32,972 nucleotides of DNA from Acidimicrobiia bacterium (GTDB lineage Bacteria; Actinomycetota; Acidimicrobiia; Spongiisociales; JAENVV01). The notes under the pieces are model-generated. The model saw nothing but the letters and a program-made list of their open reading frames with translations, was not told the origin of the DNA and ran no database searches. The DNA lies in the NCBI GenBank assembly GCA_024637275.1, contig JAGXFS010000090.1:1-32972 (forward strand). Direction: 5' to 3'. This document shows, piece by piece, positions 1 to 9,341 of the stretch (within the stretch, counting starts at the first letter, position 1; every line of letters begins with the position of its first letter). Position numbers and translations under genes: made by a program.

Positions 1-1
1 C

Positions 2-565
2 CGTAGGACTGCGTCTAACGTCTTCGTACCTCTCACGGTTGGTGGTGGGGTCAGAACCTCTGACGACATGCGGGCCGTGTTGCGCGCTGGCGCCGACAAG
101 GTCGCGGTCAACACCGCCGCGGTGGCCGATCCCGCCCTTCTGGAAGCGTGTGCAATCCGCTTCGGCCGACAATGCGTCGTCATTGCGATCGACACCAAGC
201 AGCGCGATGGCTGGTTCGAAGTCGTCGTCAATGGAGGACGCCAGCCAACCGGACTTGATGCGATCGACTGGGCGAGACAGGCCACCAAGCTCGGGGCGGG
301 AGAGATTCTCCTCACGTCAATGGACGCTGACGGTACCAAGGCCGGTTTCGACCTCGCGGTCACCAAAGCCGTAACCGCCGCGGTCGACGTTCCGGTCATC
401 GCGTCGGGTGGCGCAGGGACAGTGGATCACTGCATCGACGTAGTTCTCCGGGCCAATGCGAGCGCTGTTCTGGCAGCTTCCATCTTTCACCGGCGCGAGA
501 TCGAGATCTCCACCCTCAAAGCCGCGATGGCGTCCGCAGGGATCCCCGTGCGGAAGGTGGCCTGA
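2..565 (+). CDS. hisF: Imidazole glycerol phosphate synthase subunit HisF (5' end missing)
   Basis: Cyclase subunit of IGP synthase, which closes the imidazole ring in histidine biosynthesis using ammonia from HisH. The frame is open from base 2, and the upstream residues ([17 protein letters not shown]) are typical HisF, so the gene enters from outside the window and the ATG near base 68 is internal. Visible family landmarks are [16 protein letters not shown], the SMDADGT segment (its first Asp, codon 323-325, corresponds to the second catalytic Asp) and ASGGAG, a phosphate-binding loop. The N-terminal catalytic Asp lies off the window. The TGA stop at 563-565 abuts the hisIE ATG with no gap, indicating one operon. 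Confidence 0.97.
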   Translation, partial: RRTASNVFVPLTVGGGVRTSDDMRAVLRAGADKVAVNTAAVADPALLEACAIRFGRQCVVIAIDTKQRDGWFEVVVNGGRQPTGLDAIDWARQATKLGAGEILLTSMDADGTKAGFDLAVTKAVTAAVDVPVIASGGAGTVDHCIDVVLRANASAVLAASIFHRREIEISTLKAAMASAGIPVRKVA

Positions 566-1162
566 ATGGTCGTATTCAACACGGAGGGACTGATACCTGC
601 CATCGTCCAGGACGTCGACACTGGTCAGGTGCTCATGATGGCCTGGATGAATGAAGAATCCATGCAGGCCACCCGACAGAGCGGTCTGGTCACCTTTTGG
701 TCGCGCAGCCGCAACGAACTTTGGGAGAAGGGCGCCACGTCGGGCAACCAGCTGGGATTCGAAACCATGACTGCCGACTGCGATGGGGATGTGCTTCTGG
801 TCCTCGCCCGACCTTCGGGTCCTGCCTGTCACAACGGGACCACATCATGCTTCGACGGTTCCCCTCCCCCGGAATTCTCCGAGTTCGGCCGCCTGTGGGC
901 GACCATTACAGAACGGATCCGCACCCGGCCGCAAGACTCATACACGACCACCCTCTCCGACAATCACGACCTGGCGGCCCGCAAGGTTCTTGAGGAAGCC
1001 GGTGAAGTCGCCTTCGCGTCCAAAGACCTGGACGTCGGACGTGGAGACCGCCAGCGACTGATCGAAGAGATGGCCGATCTGGTGTATCACACATTGACGT
1101 TGGCGGCCGCCCAGGAGATTTCCGCCGATGAGATCGGCTCAGAGCTGAAGCGACGCAGCTAG
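566..1162 (+). CDS. hisI: Bifunctional HisIE: phosphoribosyl-AMP cyclohydrolase / phosphoribosyl-ATP pyrophosphatase
   Basis: Catalyses steps 2 and 3 of histidine biosynthesis. Residues 1 to about 100 are the cyclohydrolase domain, with the metal-binding segment DCDGD (C72) and [10 protein letters not shown] (C88, C95). Residues about 105-198 are the pyrophosphatase domain, with KVLEEAGEV (140-148) and EEMADLVYH (167-175), the acidic residues that hold Mg. The 198-residue length fits the fused HisIE of enterobacteria and many other phyla. From general knowledge, Streptomyces and Mycobacterium keep hisI and hisE as separate genes, so the fusion is a small clue to lineage. It starts directly after the hisF stop and converges on the next gene with a 4-nt overlap. 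Confidence 0.96.
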   Translation: MVVFNTEGLIPAIVQDVDTGQVLMMAWMNEESMQATRQSGLVTFWSRSRNELWEKGATSGNQLGFETMTADCDGDVLLVLARPSGPACHNGTTSCFDGSPPPEFSEFGRLWATITERIRTRPQDSYTTTLSDNHDLAARKVLEEAGEVAFASKDLDVGRGDRQRLIEEMADLVYHTLTLAAAQEISADEIGSELKRRS

Positions 1163-2184
1163 CCGAGGAGTCCGGGAAGCACCCGCAACAACTCGGGTGG
1201 TCCCTGAACGAGCATCGTCGTGATCACCGTTTCGGACCAGCGGGCCAGTTCATCGCGGATCTTCTCGGGCGGTCCGACGAGTGCGACATCTTCGACCATG
1301 GCAAGAGGAATTGAGGCGATTGCTTCCGCTTTCTTCCCATCGAGGTACAGATCCTGGATGCGGTGAGCTTCAGCCTCATATCCCATCCGGGCGATCACGT
1401 CGAAGTGAAAATTGGCTCCCTTGGCACCCATCCCCCCGACGTAGAGCGCCAGCATCGGGCGAATGACGTCTGCGGCTTGCTCCGGATCGGGGTTGATGAT
1501 CACCGGAACCGGACACGCCACTTCAAAATCAGCAAACGTTCGTCGGGCGCCTGGTCGAGAGAAACCCTCTGCCATCGCGTTCCGATAGAACTCGTCTGAC
1601 CTCGGCGAAAACCAAAATGGCAGCCACCCGTCGGCGATCTCAGCAGCGAGTGCCACGTTCTTCGGCCCCTCTGCTGCCAGGAAAATCGGTAGGTCCGGTC
1701 GACGCGGGTGAATCGTGACCTTGAGCGGCTTGCCGAGCCCGCTCCCACCCTCGAATGGCAACTGATAATGCTCACCGGTGAAGGCAACCGGAGCTTCACG
1801 GGCGATCACCTGCCGAACAATATTGACGTACTCACGGGTCCTCGCCAGTGGCTTCGGATAAGGCTGGCCGTACCAACCCTCGACGACCTGGGGACCGGAG
1901 ACTCCCAACCCCAGCACGAACCTCCCCTGCGAAAGATGATCCATAGTCATGGCGGCCATCGCCGTCGCCGTCGGAGTCCTGGCAGCCATCTGCATGATGG
2001 CCGTCCCCAGCCGCATCGTTTTCGTGTTCGATCCCCACCAGGCGAGCGGGGTCAGCGCGTCCGACCCATAGGCTTCGGCCGTCCACACACTCTCGTACCC
2101 GAGGTCTTCAGCGTCGGCCAACAGCTCGGTCATTCCGGTGGGTGGCTGCGCACTCCAGTAGCCGATCGACAAACCCAACTTCAT
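1159..2184 (-). CDS. LLM-class F420-dependent oxidoreductase (Rv3520c-like)
   Basis: Member of the bacterial luciferase-like (TIM barrel) superfamily, the branch that uses the deazaflavin F420 as hydride carrier. The N-terminus [10 protein letters not shown], the internal segments [35 protein letters not shown] and [19 protein letters not shown] closely resemble mycobacterial Rv3520c as I remember it. The length (341 aa) is normal. The substrate is unknown. An AAGGG motif about 8 nt upstream of the ATG serves as ribosome binding site. It is divergent from the beta-glucosidase gene and convergent with hisIE, sharing the CTAG at 1159-1162 as overlapping stop codons. Confidence 0.9.
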   Translation of the reverse strand: MKLGLSIGYWSAQPPTGMTELLADAEDLGYESVWTAEAYGSDALTPLAWWGSNTKTMRLGTAIMQMAARTPTATAMAAMTMDHLSQGRFVLGLGVSGPQVVEGWYGQPYPKPLARTREYVNIVRQVIAREAPVAFTGEHYQLPFEGGSGLGKPLKVTIHPRRPDLPIFLAAEGPKNVALAAEIADGWLPFWFSPRSDEFYRNAMAEGFSRPGARRTFADFEVACPVPVIINPDPEQAADVIRPMLALYVGGMGAKGANFHFDVIARMGYEAEAHRIQDLYLDGKKAEAIASIPLAMVEDVALVGPPEKIRDELARWSETVITTMLVQGPPELLRVLPGLLG

Positions 2185-2233
2185 CGCATTAACCCTTATC
2201 GCTGGTGGTCCATCGAGGCTAGCCGCCCGCTAT

Positions 2234-2239
2234 TAGGCT
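2234..2239 (+). promoter_or_regulatory. -10 box (TAGGCT) for a leaderless beta-glucosidase mRNA
   Basis: TAGGCT fits TANNNT and ends 7 nt before the ATG at 2247, the spacing expected when transcription starts at the start codon. No Shine-Dalgarno sequence precedes the ATG. Inference from spacing only. Confidence 0.5.
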
Positions 2240-2246
2240 GCCGACC

Positions 2247-3605
2247 ATGGCTAACGATTTCACCTGGGGTGTCGCGACGTCCGCTTATCAAGTCGAGGGC
2301 GGTCGCTTCAAAGATGGGAAGGTGAATTCGATCTGGGACACCTTCTCCGACACCGGTCGCCTCCCGGAATCCGGCGATGTGGCCTGCGACCACTATCACC
2401 GCTACCTCGAAGATATCGCCCTCATGTCCGATCTCGGGGTGGACGCCTATCGGATGTCGATCGCCTGGACCCGGGTCGTAGACAACTCGGGGCAGGCCAA
2501 TCCTGCTGGCTTGGCCTTCTACGACGGGGTCATCGATGCCCTCATCGCAGCTGGCATCACCCCCTGGGTAACCCTGTATCACTGGGACCTTCCCCAGGGG
2601 CTCGAAGACGCCGGCGGATGGCCCGATCGCTCGACGGTTGACGCCTTCGCCAGCTACAGCAACATCGTGAGCAACCACTTCGGCAACCGGGTCAAGCACT
2701 GGATCACCATCAACGAGCCCTGGGTGGCGGCGATGCTCGGGTATCGCGAGGGCGTGTTCGCCCCTGGTCGAACCTCGATGGCTGATGCCCTCGCCGCCAG
2801 CCACCACTTGCTCCTGGCCCATGGGCGGGCGGTCGCCACGATTCGCGCCAACGTACCGGATGCTCAGGTTGGTATTGCCCTCGATTGTCGGCCGAGTCAG
2901 CCCGCCAGCGCCAACCAGGCGGACGCCGAAGCCAACCGTCACTTCGACGGCTTCCGGAACCGGTGGTTTTTTGACCCGGTGTTCGGCCTCGGTTACCCCC
3001 AAGACATGCTGGACGCTTATGCGAGTGCCGAATACCTCTCATCTCTCCATCCCGACTGGCTCAAGGACGGCGATCTCGAAACAATTGCCACCACTATCGA
3101 CTTCCTCGGCCTGAATTACTACACATCGCTGGTGATCGGCGCTGGCAGCGAAGAAGCGGAGGAGGGCGCCGTTCGACCTGGGCCGAACCCGCCCGCCGGT
3201 TACACGGAAATGGGTTGGGCGATTAAGCCAGACGCGTTCCGCCAATACCTGGGCCATCTCAACGCCACCTACTCGCCGCGATCGATCGTCATCACCGAGA
3301 ACGGTGCCAGTTTCGGCGACGCTCCAGGGCCGGACGGCCAGGTGAGGGACCTGCGGCGCCAGCAGTATCTGGAATCACATCTTGCGGCGGTCGACCACGC
3401 CATCGGCGAAGGGGTACCGGTCGATGGGTACTTCCTGTGGAGCTTCCTCGACAATCTGGAATGGACCTCGGGATTCGCCCAACGCTTTGGAATCGTGCAC
3501 GTCGATCACACCACCCAGGCCCGCACTCCGAAGGGCTCGTTTCACTGGTATCGCCGCCGGATCGGTCGCCGCAGTAGATCAATCGATCGACAGGTACCCG
3601 ACTAG
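2247..3605 (+). CDS. GH1 family beta-glucosidase
   Basis: Retaining beta-glycosidase of glycoside hydrolase family 1, 452 aa, a normal single-domain length. The N-terminal GH1 signature is FTWGVATSAYQVEGG. The acid/base Glu is E157 in TINEPW and the nucleophile is E351 in ITENG; YHWDLPQGLED and the aglycone/sugar-binding WSFLDNLEW (398-406) are also present. No signal peptide is visible, so it is probably cytoplasmic and hydrolyses imported beta-glucosides or cellobiose. No sugar transporter or LacI-type regulator is next to it. The extreme C-terminus is Arg-rich (RRRIGRRSRS) and slightly unusual. Family assignment is firm; exact substrate is not visible. Confidence 0.96.
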   Translation: MANDFTWGVATSAYQVEGGRFKDGKVNSIWDTFSDTGRLPESGDVACDHYHRYLEDIALMSDLGVDAYRMSIAWTRVVDNSGQANPAGLAFYDGVIDALIAAGITPWVTLYHWDLPQGLEDAGGWPDRSTVDAFASYSNIVSNHFGNRVKHWITINEPWVAAMLGYREGVFAPGRTSMADALAASHHLLLAHGRAVATIRANVPDAQVGIALDCRPSQPASANQADAEANRHFDGFRNRWFFDPVFGLGYPQDMLDAYASAEYLSSLHPDWLKDGDLETIATTIDFLGLNYYTSLVIGAGSEEAEEGAVRPGPNPPAGYTEMGWAIKPDAFRQYLGHLNATYSPRSIVITENGASFGDAPGPDGQVRDLRRQQYLESHLAAVDHAIGEGVPVDGYFLWSFLDNLEWTSGFAQRFGIVHVDHTTQARTPKGSFHWYRRRIGRRSRSIDRQVPD

Positions 3606-3650
3606 TGCCCAACATCGGTGGTGCCGCACAACCCGGAACGCAGGGTTGAC

Positions 3651-3656
3651 TACTCT
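3651..3656 (+). promoter_or_regulatory. -10 box (TACTCT) upstream of the CtpE-like ATPase
   Basis: TACTCT matches TANNNT and ends 12 nt before the ATG at 3669, which would give a leader of only about 4-6 nt. This supports the ATG at 3669 over the in-frame GTG at 3618, which lies upstream of the box. Confidence 0.4.
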
Positions 3657-3668
3657 GCGTCCCGACTG

Positions 3669-6056
3669 ATGCCGATTGCCACCATCCCCTCCGTGGGACT
3701 CACCAGCGAGCAAGTTGCCGAGCGATTCGCATCAGGCAAACGCAACGTGCGCCCGTCGGGCCCGGATCGTACGACCGCCGACATCATCAAAGCGAACACG
3801 CTCACGCGTTTCAACCTGCTGATCGCCGTGCTCGTCGTCGTGATCATCTTCGTTGCTCCGATACAAGACGCCCTGTTCGGCCTGGTCATGGTTATCAATT
3901 CGGTGATCGGCATCGTCCAGGAATTGCGAGCCAAAGTAGCTCTGGACCGTCTTCGACTCATCGAAGCACCACATGTGCGAGTTATCCGGGATGGGATAGA
4001 GACCTCGATTCCCGTCGAAGACGTCGTTGAGGACGACACCGTTGTCCTGCATTCGGGTGACCAGGTCGTCGTAGACGGAACGGTTAGTAGCAGCCACGGA
4101 CTCGAAATCGACGAGAGCCTCCTGACGGGTGAGGCCGATGCAGTACCCAAGGAAGCCGGGCACTGGGCACGATCCGGCAGCTTCGTTGTCGCGGGCTCCG
4201 GACACATGATCGCCGAACATGTCGGCGTCGAGTCCTTCGCCGCTCAACTGGCCGTCGAGGCTCGCAAATTCACGCTCGTGAACTCCGAGATCCGATCGGG
4301 AATTAACACTGTTTTGACGATCATCGGATGGATGCTCATTCCGATCGGTTTGATCCTGGTGATCGGTCAGCTCACCCAGGGATTCGCACAGGCCGCAACC
4401 GGTGCGGTTGCCGGCATGGTCGCGATGATTCCCCAAGGTCTCGTGTTGTTGACGTCGGTGGCATTCGCCGTTGCGGTGGTGCGCCTCGGACGCCACCGGG
4501 TCCTGGTGCAGGAGCTTCCGGCCGTCGAAACCCTCGCCAGGGTCGACGTGGTTTGTTTCGATAAGACCGGGACCCTGACTGAGGGCACATTGCGGCTGAT
4601 CGCCACCCAGCTGATAACCGGAGACAAGGACACCGTTCGTCACGCCCTCGGCGCCCTATCTCGCGTCGAGAATGAGCCGAACGCCACTGCCCAACTGTTG
4701 GTCGGATCGACCTCGGACCCGGGATGGCGACTCGCCCAATCGGTACCTTTCTCTTCGGCTCGTAAGTGGTCCGCTGCCAGCTTTCACCAACGCGGCACCT
4801 GGGTTCTGGGAGCGCCGGACATCGTTGCACCCCTCACGAAGCATCTCGCCGCCACGATCGCGAAACACACCAAGGCAGGCCGACGGGTGATCGCACTCGC
4901 CTATACGGATGCATCCTTGGCCGGCACCGATCTGCCACCAGGGCTAGCCACGTGGGCCCTGGTGATCGTCGGTGATACGGTGCGGACAGATGCCGAGGCG
5001 GCACTCGCCTTTTTTGCTGAGCAGGGGGTCGCAGTCAAGGTGATCTCGGGCGACGACCCGAGGACGGTCGCCGCAATCGCCCACGCCGCCGGGGTGGCCG
5101 GGTCCAATCGGGTAGTGGACGGGCGACGGCTCCCAACCGATCCCGACCGCCTCCAGTCGATCGCCGAACGAGGGGTTGTCTTTGGTCGGATCACCCCGCA
5201 TCAAAAGCGGGATCTCGTTCAGGCGCTTCAGGCCAAAGGGCACACGGTTGCTATGACCGGGGACGGTGTCAATGATGTGCTGGCACTCAAGGAGGCAGAT
5301 ATCGGAGTTGCCATGGGTGGGGGAAGTGCCGCATCGCGGGCCGTATCGCAATTGGTCTTGCTCGATGGCACCTTCGATGCCCTGCCCCAGGTGGTTGCCG
5401 AAGGACGCCGGATCATCGGGAACATCGAACGGGTCTCCAACCTGTTCTTGACCAAGACGGTGTATGCGATGGCCCTGGCTGTTTCGACGGCCTTCGCCCA
5501 GGTCGCCTTTCCGTTTCTTCCCCGACAGCTCAGCCTGGTCGGTGCTCTCACGATCGGGATCCCGGGTTTCTTTCTGGCACTCCAGCCATCAGCGACGCCA
5601 GTTCGGCCCGGGTTCCTGCTTCGGGCATTCCGCTTCGCTATCCCCACCGGCCTCATCGCCGCGGCAGCTACGTACGGCGCCTATGGTCTGGCTCGAAGCC
5701 AGGGGGTGGGACTCGCTGAAGCACGGACCACTGCAACGCTGGTGCTCGTAGCCGTCAGCCTCTTTGCCCTTCTCGTCGTAAGCCGGCCTCTGACCACCGC
5801 CCGGCAAGTGCTTGTCATGGCCATGACGTTCGTTTTCGTGCTGACGGTTGCACTCGAGCCACCCCGGGTTTTCTATGAACTTCCGTTGCCATCAGCCATC
5901 GTCATTTGGGCATCCGTGGGAATTGCTGCAGCAACTGGAACGGTGATGTACGCCGCCTGGCAGTTGTCAGGCTGGATCCTCCAGGGCGGGGTGCACTCCT
6001 TCGTGGCCGCGGTCGTTGGCACGTTCAGAGGTAAACCGGTCGATCATGAGGGCTAA
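3669..6056 (+). CDS. CtpE-like cation-transporting P-type ATPase
   Basis: P-type ATPase, 795 aa from the ATG at 3669. It has the actuator loop LTGEADAVPK (TGEA rather than TGES, as I recall for mycobacterial CtpE), the phosphorylation motif DKTGT (Asp298), KVISGDD and the hinge MTGDGVNDVLALKEADIGVAMG. Membrane segments occur early (about 50-85), in the middle (about 215-270) and in a C-terminal group of six. Overall order and wording (N-terminal GLTSEQVAERFASGKRN, NSVIGIVQELRAK, VFLVQELPAVE-like region) resemble CtpE, which has been linked to calcium uptake in mycobacteria; ion specificity here is inference. The 3' end overlaps the following lipoprotein gene by 11 nt. Confidence 0.93.
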   Translation: MPIATIPSVGLTSEQVAERFASGKRNVRPSGPDRTTADIIKANTLTRFNLLIAVLVVVIIFVAPIQDALFGLVMVINSVIGIVQELRAKVALDRLRLIEAPHVRVIRDGIETSIPVEDVVEDDTVVLHSGDQVVVDGTVSSSHGLEIDESLLTGEADAVPKEAGHWARSGSFVVAGSGHMIAEHVGVESFAAQLAVEARKFTLVNSEIRSGINTVLTIIGWMLIPIGLILVIGQLTQGFAQAATGAVAGMVAMIPQGLVLLTSVAFAVAVVRLGRHRVLVQELPAVETLARVDVVCFDKTGTLTEGTLRLIATQLITGDKDTVRHALGALSRVENEPNATAQLLVGSTSDPGWRLAQSVPFSSARKWSAASFHQRGTWVLGAPDIVAPLTKHLAATIAKHTKAGRRVIALAYTDASLAGTDLPPGLATWALVIVGDTVRTDAEAALAFFAEQGVAVKVISGDDPRTVAAIAHAAGVAGSNRVVDGRRLPTDPDRLQSIAERGVVFGRITPHQKRDLVQALQAKGHTVAMTGDGVNDVLALKEADIGVAMGGGSAASRAVSQLVLLDGTFDALPQVVAEGRRIIGNIERVSNLFLTKTVYAMALAVSTAFAQVAFPFLPRQLSLVGALTIGIPGFFLALQPSATPVRPGFLLRAFRFAIPTGLIAAAATYGAYGLARSQGVGLAEARTTATLVLVAVSLFALLVVSRPLTTARQVLVMAMTFVFVLTVALEPPRVFYELPLPSAIVIWASVGIAAATGTVMYAAWQLSGWILQGGVHSFVAAVVGTFRGKPVDHEG

Positions 6057-6942
6057 GGTTCTGGGCCTCATGCTGGTGATGGGGCTGGCAGCGGCCGGAT
6101 GTATAGCCGAACCTTTGGATCAGTCCCCGCTGAATACATACCCGCCGACTAGTTCGATCCCGCTCGCCGCCCCCACCACTCTGACACCGCTTCCACCGAC
6201 CTCATCCGACGATACGATCGACGTCATCACGCTCGCCAAAGACCGACCGTTCGCCGGGCGGTTCCGATATGACGTGTATGGTCCCGACTCGGCAGTCGAA
6301 GCGCCCGTCCTCATTCTCGTGCACGACCTTGCTGGAGTCGCCGAAATCGCCGACCTGGCGATCACTCTCGCCGAACAACGCATCGTAATCGTCCCCCACT
6401 ACGACGGCCCGATACGAGGTGGACGTTTCCCCGATCCGCTGTCGGTCACGGCGTGCGCCCTCGCCACGGCCGCCGACTCCGACGTATATGGCGGGGATCC
6501 GACCAATGTGACCGTCCTCGGTGTCGGGTTCGGTGCCCTGGCAGGATTCATCGTCGCACACACTGCCGCGCTTTATCTGCCGTCGGAGTGCGAATTCACC
6601 GAGATGACATCGCCGGACCGGTTGGTCGCTGTTGGAGGAACTTGGAGTCCTGACGCTTTGGCAAACGACTCATTCGACGCCATGGCCACCTTCATGGGGG
6701 GAACCCCTCAACAGGTACCGGCAACATGGGCGTTGCTCGACCCCAATCAATACGTCGAACCGTTGAACGTCGAGTTAACGCTTCTCAGAGGTGCTCAAGA
6801 CCTTGACGCCTCGGTGACTGACACGTTCGCAGAACTCCTGCTCGCCGAGGGGCGGCAGGTGGTTGTCGGCATCATCGCCGAACACACGAGCAGGAGTGCC
6901 TTAACCGGTGCCCAAACAAAGATCGCCAGCTACTTGCCCTAG
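6046..6942 (+). CDS. Lipoprotein with a degenerate alpha/beta-hydrolase fold
   Basis: 298 aa from the ATG at 6046. The signal peptide ends in a lipobox (LAAAGC, Cys19), followed by a Pro/Ser/Thr-rich linker to about residue 55. The rest reads like a dienelactone-hydrolase/esterase fold: [10 protein letters not shown] (oxyanion-loop region), then [20 protein letters not shown], where the nucleophile elbow GxSxG should be. The elbow is G159-V-G-F-G163, so Gly161 replaces the catalytic Ser. A late His (AEHTS) is present. It is therefore probably a non-catalytic, surface-anchored hydrolase homologue, perhaps a binding protein. Start chosen because upstream in-frame starts (6016) would bury the signal peptide. 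It overlaps the ATPase gene by 11 nt, suggesting coupling. Confidence 0.7.
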   Translation: MRAKVLGLMLVMGLAAAGCIAEPLDQSPLNTYPPTSSIPLAAPTTLTPLPPTSSDDTIDVITLAKDRPFAGRFRYDVYGPDSAVEAPVLILVHDLAGVAEIADLAITLAEQRIVIVPHYDGPIRGGRFPDPLSVTACALATAADSDVYGGDPTNVTVLGVGFGALAGFIVAHTAALYLPSECEFTEMTSPDRLVAVGGTWSPDALANDSFDAMATFMGGTPQQVPATWALLDPNQYVEPLNVELTLLRGAQDLDASVTDTFAELLLAEGRQVVVGIIAEHTSRSALTGAQTKIASYLP

Positions 6943-8165
6943 TCGAGGATGTCGTTCTTTCCGATCACGACAATGCCGTTGTCCGAAACGGTAAACCGCT
7001 TACGATCGGCGTCAAGATCAACGCCAATCTCCATCTCGGCGGGCACACGAACGTTCTTGTCGATAATGGCATTCCTAACAATGGCACCCCGCCCAATATC
7101 TACGTTCTCAAGAAGAATCGAGCCCTGAATGTCGGCATAGGAGTTCACTCGAACCAGTGGCGAGAGTATCGATTGCACCACGCGCCCGCCAGAGACGACC
7201 GACCCCGACGAAACCATCGAATTGACTGCTTCGCCGCGCCGCTCGTCCTCGTTGTGAATGAATTTGGCAGGCGGATAGGTCGGTTGCCACGTGCGGATGG
7301 GCCATTCTGCGTTATACAAGTCAAAGATGGGATCGAGCGAGATCAAATCCATCGACGCTTCGTAATAGGAGTCGATCGTTCCGACATCGCGCCAGTACCC
7401 CACCTCGCGGGGACTCTGACCAGGCACTTTGTTGTCTGCGTAGTCGTATACGTAGGCGTCGCCTTCTCCAACCAACGTGGGGATGATGTTTCCGCCGAGG
7501 TCATGGCGCGAATCTTCAAGGTCAGCGTCGGCCCGGATCACCCGTTCAAGCACGTCGGCTTTGAAGATGTAACTGCCCATGGAGGCGAAGGCCTTGGTGG
7601 GATCACCGGGCAGCGGCGGAGGCACCGCCGGCTTCTCGACAAACGCCCGGATGACTCCGCTGGCGTAGGCATCGATGACACCAAAGTCGGTGGCATCAGC
7701 GATCGGAACCTGGATACCGGCGACAGTTACCCCAGCACCGGACGCGATGTGTGCGTCGAGCATCTGGCGGGGGTCCATCCGATAAATGTGATCGGCCCCG
7801 AAGACGATCACATGGTCAGGACGCTCGTCGTCCAGGATATTGAGGTTCTGGAAGATGGCGTCTGCCGACCCGGAGTACCACTGCGGACCGCGCCGCATCT
7901 GGGCTGGGACCGGCGTGACGTAGTTGCCGAGAATCGGCGATAAGCGCCACGTCTGGCTGAGATGCTTGTCAAGGCTGTGGCTTTTGTACTGCGTCAGTAC
8001 CGCAATGTGATGGAACTGCGCATTCGTCAGGTTGGACAAGACAAAGTCAATCAGCCGGTAGTGCCCACCAAACGGCACCGCTGGCTTGGCTCTCGATCGC
8101 GTCAACGGATGTAGACGTTTTCCCTCGCCGCCGGCCAGGACCATGGTCATGATTCGTGAACTCAT
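6939..8165 (-). CDS. glgC: Glucose-1-phosphate adenylyltransferase (ADP-glucose pyrophosphorylase)
   Basis: Makes ADP-glucose from ATP and glucose-1-phosphate, the committed step of bacterial glycogen synthesis. 408 aa, close to the actinobacterial enzyme length. The nucleotide-binding signature [12 protein letters not shown] (11-22) is followed by [21 protein letters not shown]. Further landmarks are [37 protein letters not shown], and a C-terminal left-handed beta-helix with hexapeptide character. An in-frame ATG 15 nt downstream is a possible alternative start, but the -10 box spacing favours 8165. Its stop overlaps that of the convergent lipoprotein gene by 4 nt (CTAG). Confidence 0.97.
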   Translation of the reverse strand: MSSRIMTMVLAGGEGKRLHPLTRSRAKPAVPFGGHYRLIDFVLSNLTNAQFHHIAVLTQYKSHSLDKHLSQTWRLSPILGNYVTPVPAQMRRGPQWYSGSADAIFQNLNILDDERPDHVIVFGADHIYRMDPRQMLDAHIASGAGVTVAGIQVPIADATDFGVIDAYASGVIRAFVEKPAVPPPLPGDPTKAFASMGSYIFKADVLERVIRADADLEDSRHDLGGNIIPTLVGEGDAYVYDYADNKVPGQSPREVGYWRDVGTIDSYYEASMDLISLDPIFDLYNAEWPIRTWQPTYPPAKFIHNEDERRGEAVNSMVSSGSVVSGGRVVQSILSPLVRVNSYADIQGSILLENVDIGRGAIVRNAIIDKNVRVPAEMEIGVDLDADRKRFTVSDNGIVVIGKNDILD

Positions 8166-8171
8166 GATGCG

Positions 8172-8177
8172 AAACTA
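8172..8177 (-). promoter_or_regulatory. -10 box (TAGTTT) for leaderless glgC
   Basis: On the minus strand TAGTTT ends exactly 6 nt before the glgC ATG and no ribosome binding site is present, so the mRNA probably begins at the start codon. The divergent tlpA-like gene at 8211 has a weaker TAAGAC box (8198-8203) 7 nt before its ATG, so both promoters sit within 45 bp. Confidence 0.5.
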
Positions 8178-8210
8178 GTCGGACCACTTGCAGTCTGTAA
8201 GACTGATCGG

Positions 8211-8687
8211 ATGAGAAAGCGACTTCTTGTAGCTCTGGTCCTGATCCTATCTGCCTGTTCGACGCCGGCCATACCAACCAACGCCGAACCATTACCGGTG
8301 GTATCGGCCGCTGACTTTCAGCTGCAACTCGTCCAATCATCGCAGCCGAGCGTGGTCAACGTATGGGCATCGTGGTGTTTGCCGTGCCGGGCCGAAGCTC
8401 CACTGTTGCGCGAGGCTTCCCGCCAATTCGAGGGCCAGGTCACCTTCATCGGGGTCAATATTCAAGACAAACCGGCCGAAGCAGCCGCGTTCATCGCCGA
8501 ATTCGGATTGGATGAATTCGATCACGTGGCAGATCCCGATGGTTCGATACCCGCTCTGCTCGGTGGATCTGGCGTCCCGATCACGTACTTTGTTGCGTCC
8601 GGCGGCGACATCGTCGCCACGCACTTCGGGATCATCGACGAACGATCGCTCGTGTCGGGCATCGACGAGCTTCTGGCGCTCCCCTAG
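8211..8687 (+). CDS. TlpA-like thioredoxin-fold lipoprotein
   Basis: 158 aa. The lipoprotein signal peptide has lipobox LSAC (Cys16), so the protein is anchored outside the cytoplasmic membrane. The thioredoxin domain follows: VVNVWASWCLPCRAEAPLL with the redox pair Cys56-Leu-Pro-Cys59, then TFIGVNIQD, and GVPITYFV, the cis-Pro loop. It is most like TlpA/ResA-type thiol-disulfide oxidoreductases, which reduce or exchange disulfides in exported proteins. A paralogue, ccmG, lies about 10 kb downstream, and the TGA-containing lipoprotein at 22916 is a third. The TAG stop overlaps the next gene's GTG by one base, so the two are probably co-translated. Confidence 0.9.
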   Translation: MRKRLLVALVLILSACSTPAIPTNAEPLPVVSAADFQLQLVQSSQPSVVNVWASWCLPCRAEAPLLREASRQFEGQVTFIGVNIQDKPAEAAAFIAEFGLDEFDHVADPDGSIPALLGGSGVPITYFVASGGDIVATHFGIIDERSLVSGIDELLALP

Positions 8688-9310
8688 TGGAATTCACTCT
8701 GCTTTGGGCCGCCCTGACCGGCGTTGGGGCGATGTGGGCGGCAGACCGCTGGTTGAACGCTGACGATCGCCGGTTCGATGACCTGCTGAGCGCGGCGCTC
8801 ATCGGCATAGCCGTCGGTCGACTCGCCGCCATGATTGGTGGTGGATCGTATCCCTGGCAGCATCCGGGACTCATCCTTCTAGTCCGGGCTGGCGTTCACC
8901 CCGGGTGGGCGTCGCTAGCGGCGATTGTCTGGCTCACAATTCGATTCCGGTCAGCCCCCGTCGCCCTCGGCGCCATGGCAGTTCCAGCCCTCATCGGTTT
9001 GGGCGGTTGGGAAGCGGGCTGCTTGTACCGCTCCGCATGCGGCGGAGTAATCGTCGGCTCGTCAGCGGTCCCGATTGGACTCATCGCCGGAGCGGCGTTC
9101 GTCGGCGCCGCGATACTCGTGCATCGCTTCCCACCACCGACCAGACCTGGGGCGGCACTGCTAGGCGCCGGCGTCATCCGGTCGGCAAGCGAACCTTTCC
9201 GTAGCGCACTAACACACTCGATCATCTGGTGGTACCTCGTGGCGATCGTCGTCGGATTGATTGTTGCGGTTGCCGTAAGAAGACATCCGGCAAGATTTGG
9301 CACGGGGTAG
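8687..9310 (+). CDS. Polytopic membrane protein, weakly Lgt-like
   Basis: 207 aa with about six or seven hydrophobic segments (roughly 3-22, 30-50, 60-85, 90-107, 115-145 and 180-203). The segments IAVGRLAAMIGGG and GGWEAGCLYRSACGG recall the Gly/Arg-rich and Cys-containing stretches of prolipoprotein diacylglyceryl transferase (Lgt), and a late RSASEPFRS could match the conserved Arg region. However, the strongly conserved Lgt motifs around the PE/PG-binding His and Arg residues are not recognisable to me. A diverged Lgt-like protein is the best guess. The GTG start is fixed by the 1-nt overlap with the upstream thioredoxin lipoprotein; a role in lipoprotein or thiol handling is inference from that pairing. 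Confidence 0.55.
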   Translation: MEFTLLWAALTGVGAMWAADRWLNADDRRFDDLLSAALIGIAVGRLAAMIGGGSYPWQHPGLILLVRAGVHPGWASLAAIVWLTIRFRSAPVALGAMAVPALIGLGGWEAGCLYRSACGGVIVGSSAVPIGLIAGAAFVGAAILVHRFPPPTRPGAALLGAGVIRSASEPFRSALTHSIIWWYLVAIVVGLIVAVAVRRHPARFGTG

Positions 9311-9341
9311 AGTTACCCAAGCGACGCACAAAGAAGGTCAC

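Noticed and set aside
7173-7943. A 256-codon plus-strand frame inside glgC
   Set aside because: Antisense shadow of glgC; no family features.
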